Shown here piece by piece: positions 15,670-23,689 of a DNA stretch of 36,308 nt. Below the pieces are notes generated by a model. It worked only from the letters and a program-made list of their open reading frames with translations. It had not been told where the DNA came from and did no database searches. A program made the translations under genes and the position numbers. Source of the DNA: Anaerolineaceae bacterium (GTDB lineage: Bacteria; Chloroflexota; Anaerolineae; Anaerolineales; Anaerolineaceae); the NCBI GenBank assembly GCA_016936755.1, contig JAFGXF010000137.1:1-36308 (forward strand), read 5' to 3'. Each line of letters starts with the position of its first letter. The stretch's first letter is position 1.

Positions 15670-16778
15670 GAGTACCCCAACCTAATAAAAAGGAACAGGT
15701 TGATCCATCCGTTGAAACACGAACCAACTCTGCTGCAAAACAGCGCTGGGTGACACAATTAAGCTGGCTGCTTACAGCGATCGTGATCATTGGGCTTGCT
15801 TCAATTGCACTGTGGATGCCGGAACAGGTGGGGGCGATTTCAGCACCGGCAGGTGATGAAATGCAAGGAAATAATGGCGGGGCATTGGGCGGGCTGCCGG
15901 TGTATGAACCCCAGGTCACAGCCGAAGCCATCTTCCGTAATACCGATAATCATACCGATATTTCTGCCGAGTACCGTACTGACGTAATTGAATATGTTGT
16001 GGACAGCGGTGATTCAATCTTTAGAATTGCCAAGCAGTTCAACTTGAAACCTGAATCAGTCCTGTGGGCCAATGAGGATTCCCTGTTCATGGGGGTGGAT
16101 TATCTTTCAGTGGGCATGAATTTAAAAATCCCACCCACCGATGGTATTTATTACGAATGGAAGGAAAACGATCAGCTGGATGCTGTTGCCGGCAAGTATA
16201 ACGTAACACCTGATGATATCCTTTTGTGGGTTGGCAATGATGTCGATCTGACCAACCCCGGTTTCTCCGCAGGTGATTACATCATGATTCCCGGTGGTGT
16301 GGGGGAATACAAACAGTGGGTCGTGCCGGTCATTCCAACCGGCAAGAACGGTGCAGTCGCAACGCTATCCGGGCCGGGTGCCTGTTCAGTGATGGGTTAT
16401 GTTCTCATTGGTACCAATACCTTTATATGGCCGGCCGGTAATCGCTCGATTTCGGGAAATGATTATTGGGAGGGGCACCAGGGGATTGATATTTCAGCGG
16501 GTCTCGGCGCACCCATCTATGCAGCTGACAATGGTACGGTTGTCTATGCTGGTTGGAATCCCAATGGCTATGGCAACACGGTCATGATCGATCATGGAAC
16601 TGGATACTCCACCTTGTATGCTCACTTGAGTGCGGTGAATGTCGCCTGCGCAGTGGGTGTAGCCCAGGGACAGGTGATTGGGTATGGGGGAAGCACTGGC
16701 AATTCGACCGGACCCCACCTTCACTTTGAAATTCGTTACCAGGGTGGCACCATCAATCCATGGACGTTACTCGAGTAA
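15666..16778 (+). CDS. LysM-M23 peptidoglycan endopeptidase, membrane-anchored
   Basis: An N-terminal cytoplasmic tail of about 29 residues precedes a membrane helix (about 32-51). Two LysM-like modules follow: YVVDSGDSIFRIAKQFNL... (about 110-156) and a second at about 162-208. The C-terminal LytM/M23 domain has H271 and D275 (HQGID), H320 (YAHLS), H351 and H353 (HLHFE). These are all the zinc-binding and catalytic residues, so it should be an active endopeptidase cutting peptide cross-bridges outside the membrane. It overlaps rho by 4 nt, an unusual partner for a cell-wall hydrolase. A long imperfect hairpin starts at its last codons. Confidence 0.93.
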   Translation: MRVPQPNKKEQVDPSVETRTNSAAKQRWVTQLSWLLTAIVIIGLASIALWMPEQVGAISAPAGDEMQGNNGGALGGLPVYEPQVTAEAIFRNTDNHTDISAEYRTDVIEYVVDSGDSIFRIAKQFNLKPESVLWANEDSLFMGVDYLSVGMNLKIPPTDGIYYEWKENDQLDAVAGKYNVTPDDILLWVGNDVDLTNPGFSAGDYIMIPGGVGEYKQWVVPVIPTGKNGAVATLSGPGACSVMGYVLIGTNTFIWPAGNRSISGNDYWEGHQGIDISAGLGAPIYAADNGTVVYAGWNPNGYGNTVMIDHGTGYSTLYAHLSAVNVACAVGVAQGQVIGYGGSTGNSTGPHLHFEIRYQGGTINPWTLLE

Positions 16779-16806
16779 TACCTGTTTGCAAGGGTATTCG
16801 AGTTAA
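16767..16806. repeat. Long imperfect inverted repeat after the M23 gene
   Basis: The left arm at 16767-16782 pairs with the right arm at 16793-16806 with a 2-nt bulge. It contains the perfect 12-bp palindrome TTACTCGAGTAA at 16767-16778, which includes the stop codon. There is no T run after it, so it may be a processing or attenuation hairpin rather than a classical terminator. Confidence 0.5.
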
Positions 16807-16838
16807 ATCAGCGCCCATTACAATCCATATCACCTTAC

Positions 16839-17630
16839 ATGCAGCCATACAGTTATCCTGACTGTCTGAAGCGACACCTCGAATCACTCCCATTGAGTGA
16901 AGTGCGTTTCTTCAATACGATTGGATCGACCAATGATTTTTGTCTGGATTGGGCAAATCAAGGCGCGACCGACTTGTCATTGGCAGTTGCTGATCATCAG
17001 TCAGCCGGCCGGGGACGGGTTGACCGCAAATGGATGACCAATCCAGGAGCAGCGCTGGCTTTCTCTTTGCTTATGCGCCCACGGGGGGATGAACAATCCC
17101 ACCTTTCTCTTTTTTCACCGCTGGGTGCAGTAAGCATACAGAGGGCGTTGCTATGTATGTACAAGATCCAGACCGAGATCAAATGGCCTAATGATGTACT
17201 GGCTTCAAGGAAAAAATTGGCCGGCATTCTGGTTGAAAACGTCTGGGATGGCGCTGAGCTTAAGGCTATCGTTGTGGGTATCGGGGTGAATATCACCCCA
17301 TCCGCACTGCCGCCTCAGGATGGAATGATCTTCCCCGCCACCTGTGTTGAATCTGAGGCTGATCAAACGATTGACCGTTGGCAATTATTGGCCGGCGTGT
17401 TGGCTGAACTTTTGCATTGGCGTGATCAGCTTGGATCCCCAGCCTTCTTCTCCGAATGGTCTTCGCACCTGGCTTTCCGCGGGGAAAAAGTTATTGTCAG
17501 CGGGACTCAGAGGGAAAGCCTGATCGGAAAATTGATCGGCATTGACAAGGATGGAAATCTGATCCTGGAACTGAATGGGGGGAAGCGGGAAAAAGTAATG
17601 GTTGGTGATGTCCGCCTCAGGGCGGTATAA
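16839..17630 (+). CDS. birA: Biotin--[acetyl-CoA carboxylase] ligase BirA (no HTH domain)
   Basis: Activates biotin to biotinyl-AMP and transfers it to the lysine of the biotin carboxyl carrier protein. The catalytic core shows STND at the substrate-recognition start and GRGR (57-60) in the adenylate-binding loop. KWPNDV (115-120), K126 in KLAGIL and VVGIGVNI follow. The C-terminal SH3-like domain follows (GEKVIVSG... GKLIGIDKDGNLILE). The N-terminal repressor HTH of group II ligases is absent, so it is an enzyme only and does not act as a biotin repressor. Length (263 aa) fits group I enzymes. It follows the LysM-M23 gene after 60 nt, with no clear ribosome binding site at ATG 16839. Confidence 0.95.
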   Translation: MQPYSYPDCLKRHLESLPLSEVRFFNTIGSTNDFCLDWANQGATDLSLAVADHQSAGRGRVDRKWMTNPGAALAFSLLMRPRGDEQSHLSLFSPLGAVSIQRALLCMYKIQTEIKWPNDVLASRKKLAGILVENVWDGAELKAIVVGIGVNITPSALPPQDGMIFPATCVESEADQTIDRWQLLAGVLAELLHWRDQLGSPAFFSEWSSHLAFRGEKVIVSGTQRESLIGKLIGIDKDGNLILELNGGKREKVMVGDVRLRAV

Positions 17631-17647
17631 TATCAACGGAGGCCGAA

Positions 17648-17857
17648 ATGCTGGATGATTTACGTCAACAGGCAAGTGAATCAGATTTTGTTGAAAGTCT
17701 CGAAGAACCGCTGCCTGAAACACCCAAGAAAAACACCTTTTTAAACCTGCTCACTCCTGCACAGCGTTTCATTATCACCATGCTGTTATTTGCTGCAAGT
17801 CTTGTGATCGGCATCGTTCTTCTTTTGGCAACCGGGAGTGTTGTGATACCAAAATAA
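17648..17857 (+). CDS. Small single-pass membrane protein, unknown function
   Basis: A 69-residue protein. The first about 30 residues are acidic and hydrophilic (DDLRQQASESDFVESLEEPLPE), then a basic turn, and one membrane helix at about 41-63 (FIITMLLFAASLVIGIVLLL). A GGAGG box lies 5 nt before the ATG, which together with the 17-nt gap from birA supports a real gene in the same operon. No family was recognised. It is bounded by a strong bidirectional terminator. Confidence 0.72.
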   Translation: MLDDLRQQASESDFVESLEEPLPETPKKNTFLNLLTPAQRFIITMLLFAASLVIGIVLLLATGSVVIPK

Positions 17858-17888
17858 AGGGAGACTGGATCAACCAGTCTCCCTTTTT
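17856..17888. terminator. Bidirectional terminator between birA operon and gyrA
   Basis: A 13-bp perfect stem AAAGGGAGACTGG / CCAGTCTCCCTTT with loop ATCAA and a T run on the right; on the minus strand an A/T-rich tail follows. It lies between convergent genes. Confidence 0.93.
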
Positions 17889-17890
17889 GA

Positions 17891-20437
17891 TCATTCCAAC
17901 GGCAGGGATTGCTGTGTGACCGTTTGATCGTTTCCATTGGGGCCATTTCCATTATTCGTGTTTTGATTATCATCAACAACCACCCCGCTTCTTTTTAATT
18001 CACCTGTGGAGATTCGTGCCAGGCTGGCCATGTGATCACCAGCCGGTACATCCATCAACCTGATGCCACGCGTTGCACGCCCACTCTGACTGACCTGTTT
18101 TACATTTAATCGTAAAACGATCCCGCCGGAAGTGATCAGGGTGATATCGTCGCTATCCTGAACGACCCTGGCAGCTGCGATCTGGCCGATTTTGTCCAGG
18201 CTGGACTGATTGATGGTTGCCATTCCTCCGGTTGCACGTCCTTTCGGTGCATATTCAGTGAGCGGCGTGCGTTTGCCATAACCCTGTTCGGTCACGACCA
18301 GCAGGTCCCCACCAGGTTCGACCACTTCCATTGATGCGATCCGATCATTGGAAGCGAGTTTGATACCCACCACGCCAGCGGCCGGACGGCCCATCGCGCG
18401 GATGTTCTTTTCACTGGTGCGCAGTGCCTGGCCTCTGGCTGTTACCAGAATGATGTCATCTTTTCCAGTGGTTAAACGCACCCACCAGAGTTCATCGCCT
18501 TCATCCAGGGTGATTGCGATCAGACCGGATGGACGGACGGCTACAAATTCTGACAGTGAGACGCGTTTAAGCTTGCCTTTTTTGGTAGCCATGGTGCAGT
18601 AACCGGTTCCACCCAGGGCGCTTACCGAGACAGCCGCGGTGATCTGTTCACCCGGTTCTACCGACAGGACATTCACCAAAGGAATGCCACGATCTGCACG
18701 CCCGGCATCCGGTATCTGATAGGCTTTCTCTGAATAAACCTTGCCTTTATCCGAGAAGAACAGCATGGTGTTCAGGGTGCGGGCTGGAATGAGCATCAGA
18801 ACCTCATCCTCTTCCTTGATCGCTTGTCCGGTAACACCGCGCCCGCCGCGCATCTGGGTGCGGTAGACACCCGCTGAGACGCGTTTGATATAGCCGCGTT
18901 GGGTGATGCTGATCAGGATCGACTCATCTGCAACCAGATCCTCCTCCTTGAGTTCCTCCTTTGCATCCGCAGCGATGCGTGTGCGCCGCTCATCACCATA
19001 CTTTTCCGCCATGGCCGACAGGTCATCTTTAATCACTTTCAAGATCTGCTTGGGACTGGCCAGCAGATCTTCCAGATAGGCGATGCGCGCCATCACTTCC
19101 TTGTGTTCATCCTGAATTTTTTGACGTTCCAGGGCTGCCAGCCGGCGTAACTGCATATCCAGGATGGCCTGTGCCTGGATTTCACTTAATTTAAAACGCT
19201 GAATCAGGCGGGTCTTTGCGGTATCTGCATCCGGTGATTGGCGAATGGTATTGATCACATCATCCAGGTTTGCCAGGGCGATCAACAACCCTTCCAGGAT
19301 GTGCGCGCGGGCGCGGGCTTTATCCAGTTCGTATTGTGAGCGGCGGGTAATGACATCCTGGCGATGTTCAATATAGAGTTGCAGTGTGCGTTTAAGGGTC
19401 AGAACCCGTGGTTCACCATTTACCAGGGCCAGCATGTGGATGCCGAACGTCGATTGGAGGGGAGTATATTTATAGAGTTGATTCAGGATCTGCTTGGGCT
19501 GGGCACCGCGTTTAAGTTCGATCACAATACTCATCCCGCGCCGGTCTGACTCGTCACGCAGATCTGAAATGGCATCAATGCGTCCTTCGCGTGCCAGTTC
19601 AGCAATGCGCTCGATCAGGCCGGATTTGTTCACCTGGTAGGGAATTTCCGTAATGATGATGGCAAAACGCCCACCTTTGATTTCCTCGATATGCGCCATG
19701 CCGCGGATGACCAGTCTTCCACGTCCGGTGATATATGCCTGTTGGATGCCTTCGCGCCCCACGATGATACCGCCGGTTGGAAAATCGGGCCCGGGCAGGT
19801 GTTCGATCAGATCGTCGGCGCTGATTTCGTCAATTTCGTCATAGTGGTCGATCAAATGGCAGATGGCAGCCGACAGTTCACGCAGATTGTGGGGTGGAAT
19901 ATTGGTGGCCATACCGACCGCAATACCGGATGATCCGTTCAGTAATAGATTTGGCAGTTTGGCTGGCAGCGCAAGGGGTTCCTGAAGTGAGCCGTCAAAA
20001 TTGTCAACAAAAACGACGGTATTCTTGTCAATATCCAACAACATTTCCTCTGCGATATGCGCCAGTCTGGCCTCGGTGTAACGCATGGCTGCCGGTGCAT
20101 CCCCGTCAACCGAGCCGAAGTTACCCTGACCTTCAACCAGCGGATAGCGCATGGAGAAATCCTGGGCCATGCGTGCCATGGCTTCATAAACTGCGCTGTC
20201 ACCATGTGGGTGATACTTGCCAAGTACCTCGCCGACGATTCGGGCGGATTTCTTGTAAGCACTACCGGCACGTATACCCATGTCATGCATGGCATACAGG
20301 ATACGGCGGTGAACGGGTTTCAATCCGTCACGTGCATCTGGCAAGGCTCGCGCCACGATGACACTCATGGCGTAATCCAGGTAAGCCGAGCGCATCTGAT
20401 GATCTATGTCGACCGATTCGATGTTTCCGATTTCCAT
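17891..20437 (-). CDS. gyrA: DNA gyrase subunit A
   Basis: Breakage-reunion subunit of gyrase. The winged-helix region contains [11 protein letters not shown] and the quinolone-determining region [20 protein letters not shown]81 and E85 correspond to E. coli S83 and D87, i.e. a wild-type-looking susceptible state. Catalytic tyrosine is Y120 in AMRYTEAR. The C-terminal DNA-wrapping beta-pinwheel carries the GyrA box QMRGGRG at 528-534, a variant of QRRGGKG, which favours gyrase over topoisomerase IV. The last about 25 residues form an Asn/Gly/Gln-rich acidic tail. Start ATG 20437 has an AGAGGT box upstream. gyrB is not adjacent. Confidence 0.96.
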   Translation of the reverse strand: MEIGNIESVDIDHQMRSAYLDYAMSVIVARALPDARDGLKPVHRRILYAMHDMGIRAGSAYKKSARIVGEVLGKYHPHGDSAVYEAMARMAQDFSMRYPLVEGQGNFGSVDGDAPAAMRYTEARLAHIAEEMLLDIDKNTVVFVDNFDGSLQEPLALPAKLPNLLLNGSSGIAVGMATNIPPHNLRELSAAICHLIDHYDEIDEISADDLIEHLPGPDFPTGGIIVGREGIQQAYITGRGRLVIRGMAHIEEIKGGRFAIIITEIPYQVNKSGLIERIAELAREGRIDAISDLRDESDRRGMSIVIELKRGAQPKQILNQLYKYTPLQSTFGIHMLALVNGEPRVLTLKRTLQLYIEHRQDVITRRSQYELDKARARAHILEGLLIALANLDDVINTIRQSPDADTAKTRLIQRFKLSEIQAQAILDMQLRRLAALERQKIQDEHKEVMARIAYLEDLLASPKQILKVIKDDLSAMAEKYGDERRTRIAADAKEELKEEDLVADESILISITQRGYIKRVSAGVYRTQMRGGRGVTGQAIKEEDEVLMLIPARTLNTMLFFSDKGKVYSEKAYQIPDAGRADRGIPLVNVLSVEPGEQITAAVSVSALGGTGYCTMATKKGKLKRVSLSEFVAVRPSGLIAITLDEGDELWWVRLTTGKDDIILVTARGQALRTSEKNIRAMGRPAAGVVGIKLASNDRIASMEVVEPGGDLLVVTEQGYGKRTPLTEYAPKGRATGGMATINQSSLDKIGQIAAARVVQDSDDITLITSGGIVLRLNVKQVSQSGRATRGIRLMDVPAGDHMASLARISTGELKRSGVVVDDNQNTNNGNGPNGNDQTVTQQSLPLE

Positions 20438-20466
20438 AACTACCTCTTTACATTAACAACCCGCCA

Positions 20467-20472
20467 ATTATA
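20467..20472 (-). promoter_or_regulatory. -10 box for gyrA
   Basis: A perfect TATAAT on the minus strand (20472-20467), 29 nt before the gyrA ATG. The -35 region (TCGCTA at 17 nt) is weak. Expected transcript leader is about 23 nt with the AGAGGT ribosome binding site. Confidence 0.55.
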
Positions 20473-20706
20473 TCGTATCGACCGGTTGGTAGCGAACCTT
20501 GGCCGGGCCACCCCGCCATCGATTGCCCGGTGCATGTACAGCGCGGGCGAGCGTGGGTCAGCGAATATTTGTCAAGCTGTCACCGGTTCCAATTACAGAT
20601 CCCTGGTATATGCTGTATTCACCCATGGATTGCGTTTCTTCCAGCCGCAGGCGAGGGTTTCACGTAGAGGCGATGTACGACCTCCTCGAGTTTACATTGA
20701 TGGAAA

Positions 20707-20750
20707 GAACAACCCCCCGGTCGAAGTCCACACCGGGGGGGCTATCGTTC
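20707..20750. terminator. C/G-rich hairpin downstream of MFS gene
   Basis: CCCCCCGGT (20713-20721) pairs perfectly with ACCGGGGGG (20732-20740), loop 10 nt; flanking GAAC/GTTC also pair. It follows the MFS stop by about 10 nt on the minus strand. The following sequence is T-rich but interrupted, so terminator function is likely but not classical. Confidence 0.65.
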
Positions 20751-20758
20751 AGTCAACC

Positions 20759-22222
20759 TCAGGCTTCAGCTGGTACTTTTACCTTGGACAGGGTCAGGAT
20801 CGATATCAGGAATAACCCGGCATAAATGGCAAATATGACCAGATATCCCAAGCCGGGCTGCAAAGCATTAAAGGAATCCGCCATCGGGCCACCGATTCCA
20901 GCACCCACGATGCCAGCCCCGGCTCCGGCCAGGTTTGAAATACCCAGGTATTTGCCTGCCTCGGCTGGTGGTACCAGCTTGGTACCAAGTGCCCAGTTGG
21001 CGGCAAAGAACAGACCGGTACCAAGACCGATTATCGCCCCACTGACCAACAACAGCGGCATACTGCGTGCGAAGAGTAGTAACAAGGCACCGATGGCTGC
21101 GATCACAGCGGCCAATGCCACCAGGCGTTTCTTTCCTACACGATCAGCGACATAACCGCCTATTACTGCAGACAGCATCAGGAACACGGCCACGATGGCC
21201 ATCAGAATGCTGGTGGTGGTGGCCGGATTGGGGTCATGCATCACGTCGCGCAGGAAGTATAGAGCGAATCCCTGGATGGAACCGACCGCGGCCAGGAATA
21301 ACAAGCGGTTGATGACCCACCAGATGAAAGACATGTGCTGGCGGGCATCCTTGCCGATCCCAACCTGGGCGCCAAAGTAAACCCCAAAGATGATCGAACC
21401 GGCCATCGCGATCAGCCCGGCCACACCGATCAGGATGATCTGGGTATTAAGTGTGACGCCTGCATTGGTCAACAATTTACCACTCGAGCTGACCAGCCAG
21501 ATGGCAGCCCGGGTAACGCCGACGAAAATGGCGGTCAGGGCCAGAATGCGCAGGATCGGCTCCAGGACCTTGCCGGTCGGTTTTTGTTTGAACGGTTCCT
21601 CTTTGACAAATATCACCGTGATGAGCATGGTGATGATGAAGCCCGCCATGATGATCCCGATCACCGGCCAGATTAAACCTTTATCGACCATTCGGCCAAC
21701 GAACAAGGCCACCAAAGCTGCCGGGAGCAACTCAAGCAATGATTTATAACCGGAGGAACGACCGCGCTGGTTCTCAGGCACCACATCCGGCATCAGCCCC
21801 TGCACGGCTGCCTGGCCCAGGTTGGAGGAGAACTGCATCAGGATCGTTCCGATCGTCAGCACCAGATAGGCTGCAGAGACTCCCAGGATCAGTCCTTTGT
21901 CTGCCCCCATAAAGGAAGGTGATGATCCAATGATAAAAAGGAAGATCACATTAAGGATGGCGCCCCAGATGATGAACGGGCGCCGGCGTCCCATTTTCGC
22001 TGTCGAACGGTCACTCCAAAAACCAGCGATGGGCTGGAACAACATGGCGACCGATAGCCCGATGACGCGTAAATTTGCCAGGTAAGTGTTCTTCATTTCC
22101 ACTGGCATGAACATCAATACCAGGGCGGGCATCAGGATGGGGGTCAGTATGCCGGAGGCGATATTAATACCCAGCCAGTAGCTGTTGATCGCCAGATGGT
22201 CGTACCAATGCAAGTTCTTCAT
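20759..22222 (-). CDS. MFS transporter
   Basis: A twelve-helix major facilitator. The first cytoplasmic loop has the MFS signature GFWSDRSTAKMGRRRPFI, a form of GxxxDRxGRR also seen in SLC45/sugar-cation-type symporters; the second half repeats it as GYVADRVGKKR. A long central loop with EEPFKQKP separates helices 6 and 7. Substrate cannot be fixed from sequence; a sugar or glycoside is possible from the SLC45-like signature. Start: ATG 22222 was chosen because GGAGG lies 5 nt before it; the in-frame ATG at 22234 contains that ribosome binding site. It lies 36 nt outside the left inverted repeat of the GxxExxY unit. Confidence 0.88.
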   Translation of the reverse strand: MKNLHWYDHLAINSYWLGINIASGILTPILMPALVLMFMPVEMKNTYLANLRVIGLSVAMLFQPIAGFWSDRSTAKMGRRRPFIIWGAILNVIFLFIIGSSPSFMGADKGLILGVSAAYLVLTIGTILMQFSSNLGQAAVQGLMPDVVPENQRGRSSGYKSLLELLPAALVALFVGRMVDKGLIWPVIGIIMAGFIITMLITVIFVKEEPFKQKPTGKVLEPILRILALTAIFVGVTRAAIWLVSSSGKLLTNAGVTLNTQIILIGVAGLIAMAGSIIFGVYFGAQVGIGKDARQHMSFIWWVINRLLFLAAVGSIQGFALYFLRDVMHDPNPATTTSILMAIVAVFLMLSAVIGGYVADRVGKKRLVALAAVIAAIGALLLLFARSMPLLLVSGAIIGLGTGLFFAANWALGTKLVPPAEAGKYLGISNLAGAGAGIVGAGIGGPMADSFNALQPGLGYLVIFAIYAGLFLISILTLSKVKVPAEA

Positions 22223-22257
22223 TTTTTCCTCCATGTGGTAAGTAGATTATGGTTCTC

Positions 22258-22285
22258 AACCGCAAAGGACGCTAAGTTCGCAAAG
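22258..22285 (+). repeat. Left inverted-repeat arm of GxxExxY unit
   Basis: A 28-bp arm, AAC followed by three CGCNAAGNN units (the third cut at 7 bp). It matches the reverse complement of 22690-22717 at 22 of 28 positions. It overlaps the stop codon and last codons of the GxxExxY gene. Confidence 0.8.
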
Positions 22286-22679
22286 CATTTTTAGGCCGGT
22301 CATTGTAATGATAAACCATACGCATAAGACCGTTCTTAATCAATACCGAATTCCAGTTGATTAGAAATCCGATCTTCAGGTTACTAAGCTTCAGATACGT
22401 TAACAACTGGGCTTTATGGACAGGCATTAAACGATCGACCGTCTTATTTTCAACGATAATCATGGATTCGACAAGCATATCGAGACGGTATCCTGCATCG
22501 ATTTTGATTCCCTTGTATGCAATGGGTAAAGCTAATTCATTTTGAACTTTTAGACCTCTTTGCACCAAATCATAGGAAAGTGCTGCTTGATAGGCCGATT
22601 CCAATAAGCCGGGTCCTAATGTTTTATGGACAGTATAAGCACAATCCACAATGATTGTTGCGACCTGTTCTATATCCAT
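22272..22679 (-). CDS. GxxExxY family protein, possible PD-(D/E)xK-like fold
   Basis: 135 residues. It shows the family signature G24-x-x-E27-x-x-Y30 (GPGLLESAY) and a following strand block D67...E77-x-K79 (DMLVESMIIVENK), resembling a PD-(D/E)xK nuclease-type core. The usual GFLINWN ending is also present. The family's biochemical role is not established; a nuclease-related role is inferred from the fold-like pattern only. GGAGG lies 5 nt before ATG 22679. The last four codons and the stop lie in the left inverted repeat, and the ribosome binding site touches the right one. All neighbours are on the same strand, so it may be read through from the metallophosphoesterase gene. Confidence 0.9.
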   Translation of the reverse strand: MDIEQVATIIVDCAYTVHKTLGPGLLESAYQAALSYDLVQRGLKVQNELALPIAYKGIKIDAGYRLDMLVESMIIVENKTVDRLMPVHKAQLLTYLKLSNLKIGFLINWNSVLIKNGLMRMVYHYNDRPKNALRT

Positions 22680-22689
22680 CTTGCCCTCC

Positions 22690-22717
22690 CTTCGCGTTCT
22701 TCGCGACCTTGGCGGTT
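22690..22717 (-). repeat. Right inverted-repeat arm of GxxExxY unit
   Basis: Read on the minus strand, AAC then CGCCAAGGT, CGCGAAGAA, CGCGAAG. These are three 9-bp units in phase, mirroring the left arm (six mismatches in 28). It directly adjoins the ribosome binding site of the GxxExxY gene. Confidence 0.8.
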
Positions 22718-22720
22718 AAG

Positions 22721-23590
22721 CTATACTTTTCGTTTGGATTTGATCGCCTGCCAATCGAAAGTGCGATCGGCCTCATCCCAGATGTCATCCGGAACGTAAT
22801 CTTCAAGTTCGATCCCGTGTGTTTTCGCAAGCTGATTCACATGGTTGAAGAAGAGATGGGCGATGTCTTCGCCGATCAGGTTCGTTTCCAGTAAAGCCTT
22901 CGCCAGAGGGCCACACTCAGCCAGAAATCCGCTGTCAGTAAATGTGCGGATGAGAATATTATGATCATAAGGCACGCGTTCCAATGATGCATGCCATTTA
23001 CTGCCAACCCATTCAAGGGTAGCATACTGGGCATGCGTGTCGCCATTGAGTGGTGCGGCTACTGATCCGGGATTGACGATCAACTTTCCCTCCCGGCCGG
23101 CTGCGATCATGGGCCGGTGGCTGTGCCCGCATATCAGGATGTTCTCCTGCAGGTTATCGAAGGTTTGGTAAAGAGTTTCCCTGGTTCTGAAGGGTGTTTC
23201 AAAAGCACTATCCAACGAGCCATGCACGATCCGAATTGGTGCGGTACCATCGATGTGTATCACACGTTGCTCCGGCATGCTCCGCAAAAGGGTGAGGTTC
23301 TGAGGGGCAAGGTGTTGAACATCCCAGCGTAACATGCTCATTTGCTTGAGCGTAGCCCAGTTGGAGGGGCTCTTTCCGTCGATGAACTCCAGCAGGCGGA
23401 TATCGCTGTTACCCAGGACGGATTTTGGGATATAAGCCTTCAGAATATCGAAGACCTCATTTTCACTGGGACCCGAGATCCAATCTCCGGCCACCAGGAT
23501 GTCATCCGGTTTATCCTTCTTTAATGCTTCCATTACAGCTTCCAAGGCCGGCAGGTTGCCATGAATATCTGAAAGCAGTGCAAAGCGCAT
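22721..23590 (-). CDS. Calcineurin-like metallophosphoesterase
   Basis: Binuclear-metal phosphoesterase of the YfcE/MPP superfamily. All metal ligands are present in order: D8 and H10 (LLSDIHGN), D36 (VAGDW), N61 (LGNSD), and GHSH, followed by VNPGSVAAPLNGD. The last about 60 residues extend past the core as a helical tail (AECGPLAKALLETNLIGEDIAHLFFNHVNQLAK). The substrate is unknown. Start ATG 23590 has GAGGTG just upstream, which also contains the in-frame GTG 23596. A TATAAT lies at 23621-23616 on this strand. It is divergent from pstS. Confidence 0.9.
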   Translation of the reverse strand: MRFALLSDIHGNLPALEAVMEALKKDKPDDILVAGDWISGPSENEVFDILKAYIPKSVLGNSDIRLLEFIDGKSPSNWATLKQMSMLRWDVQHLAPQNLTLLRSMPEQRVIHIDGTAPIRIVHGSLDSAFETPFRTRETLYQTFDNLQENILICGHSHRPMIAAGREGKLIVNPGSVAAPLNGDTHAQYATLEWVGSKWHASLERVPYDHNILIRTFTDSGFLAECGPLAKALLETNLIGEDIAHLFFNHVNQLAKTHGIELEDYVPDDIWDEADRTFDWQAIKSKRKV

Positions 23591-23675
23591 TTTCACCTCA
23601 TCGATTAATGACGCTATTATACCTGTGGCTTTCTCGATCCATCGCCGGTTTAAACCACACGGCGGGATTGTCGGC

Positions 23676-23681
23676 TATAAT
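23676..23681 (+). promoter_or_regulatory. -10 box for pst operon
   Basis: TATAAT ends 8 nt before the pstS ATG (23690), so the transcript would begin at or next to the start codon. There is no good -35 box, and no repeated Pho-box-like CTGTCAT motifs were seen upstream. Activator-dependent and leaderless transcription is inferred. Confidence 0.5.
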
Positions 23682-23689
23682 CAGGGCTC

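Larger units (their letters stand above)
20438..20758. other. Intergenic region between gyrA and the MFS gene
   Basis: 321 nt without a convincing gene. It holds the gyrA -10 element near its left end and a strong C/G hairpin near its right end. Between them, no RNA family or promoter pair was recognised. A minus-strand TTGACA near 20566-20571 has no -10 box at the right distance. Confidence 0.6.
22258..22717. mobile_element. Candidate 460-bp compact element: inverted repeats plus one GxxExxY gene
   Basis: The unit is bounded by 28-bp imperfect inverted repeats (22258-22285 and 22690-22717) built from 9-bp CGCNAAGNN units. It contains only the GxxExxY gene, whose stop lies in one arm and whose ribosome binding site touches the other. 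It sits 3 bp after the stop codon of the metallophosphoesterase gene and 35 bp before the MFS start. No target-site duplication was seen. Mobility is inferred from the layout; no transposase is present. Confidence 0.5.

Noticed and set aside
20057-20815. 252-residue open frame on the plus strand over the gyrA 5' end
   Set aside because: It is antisense to the conserved GyrA N-terminus and to the MFS 3' end, shows no domain, and has low-complexity shadow composition.
23591-23689. Pho box upstream of pstS
   Set aside because: Looked for tandem CTGTCAT-like repeats; none with correct spacing was seen, though a lineage-specific motif cannot be excluded.
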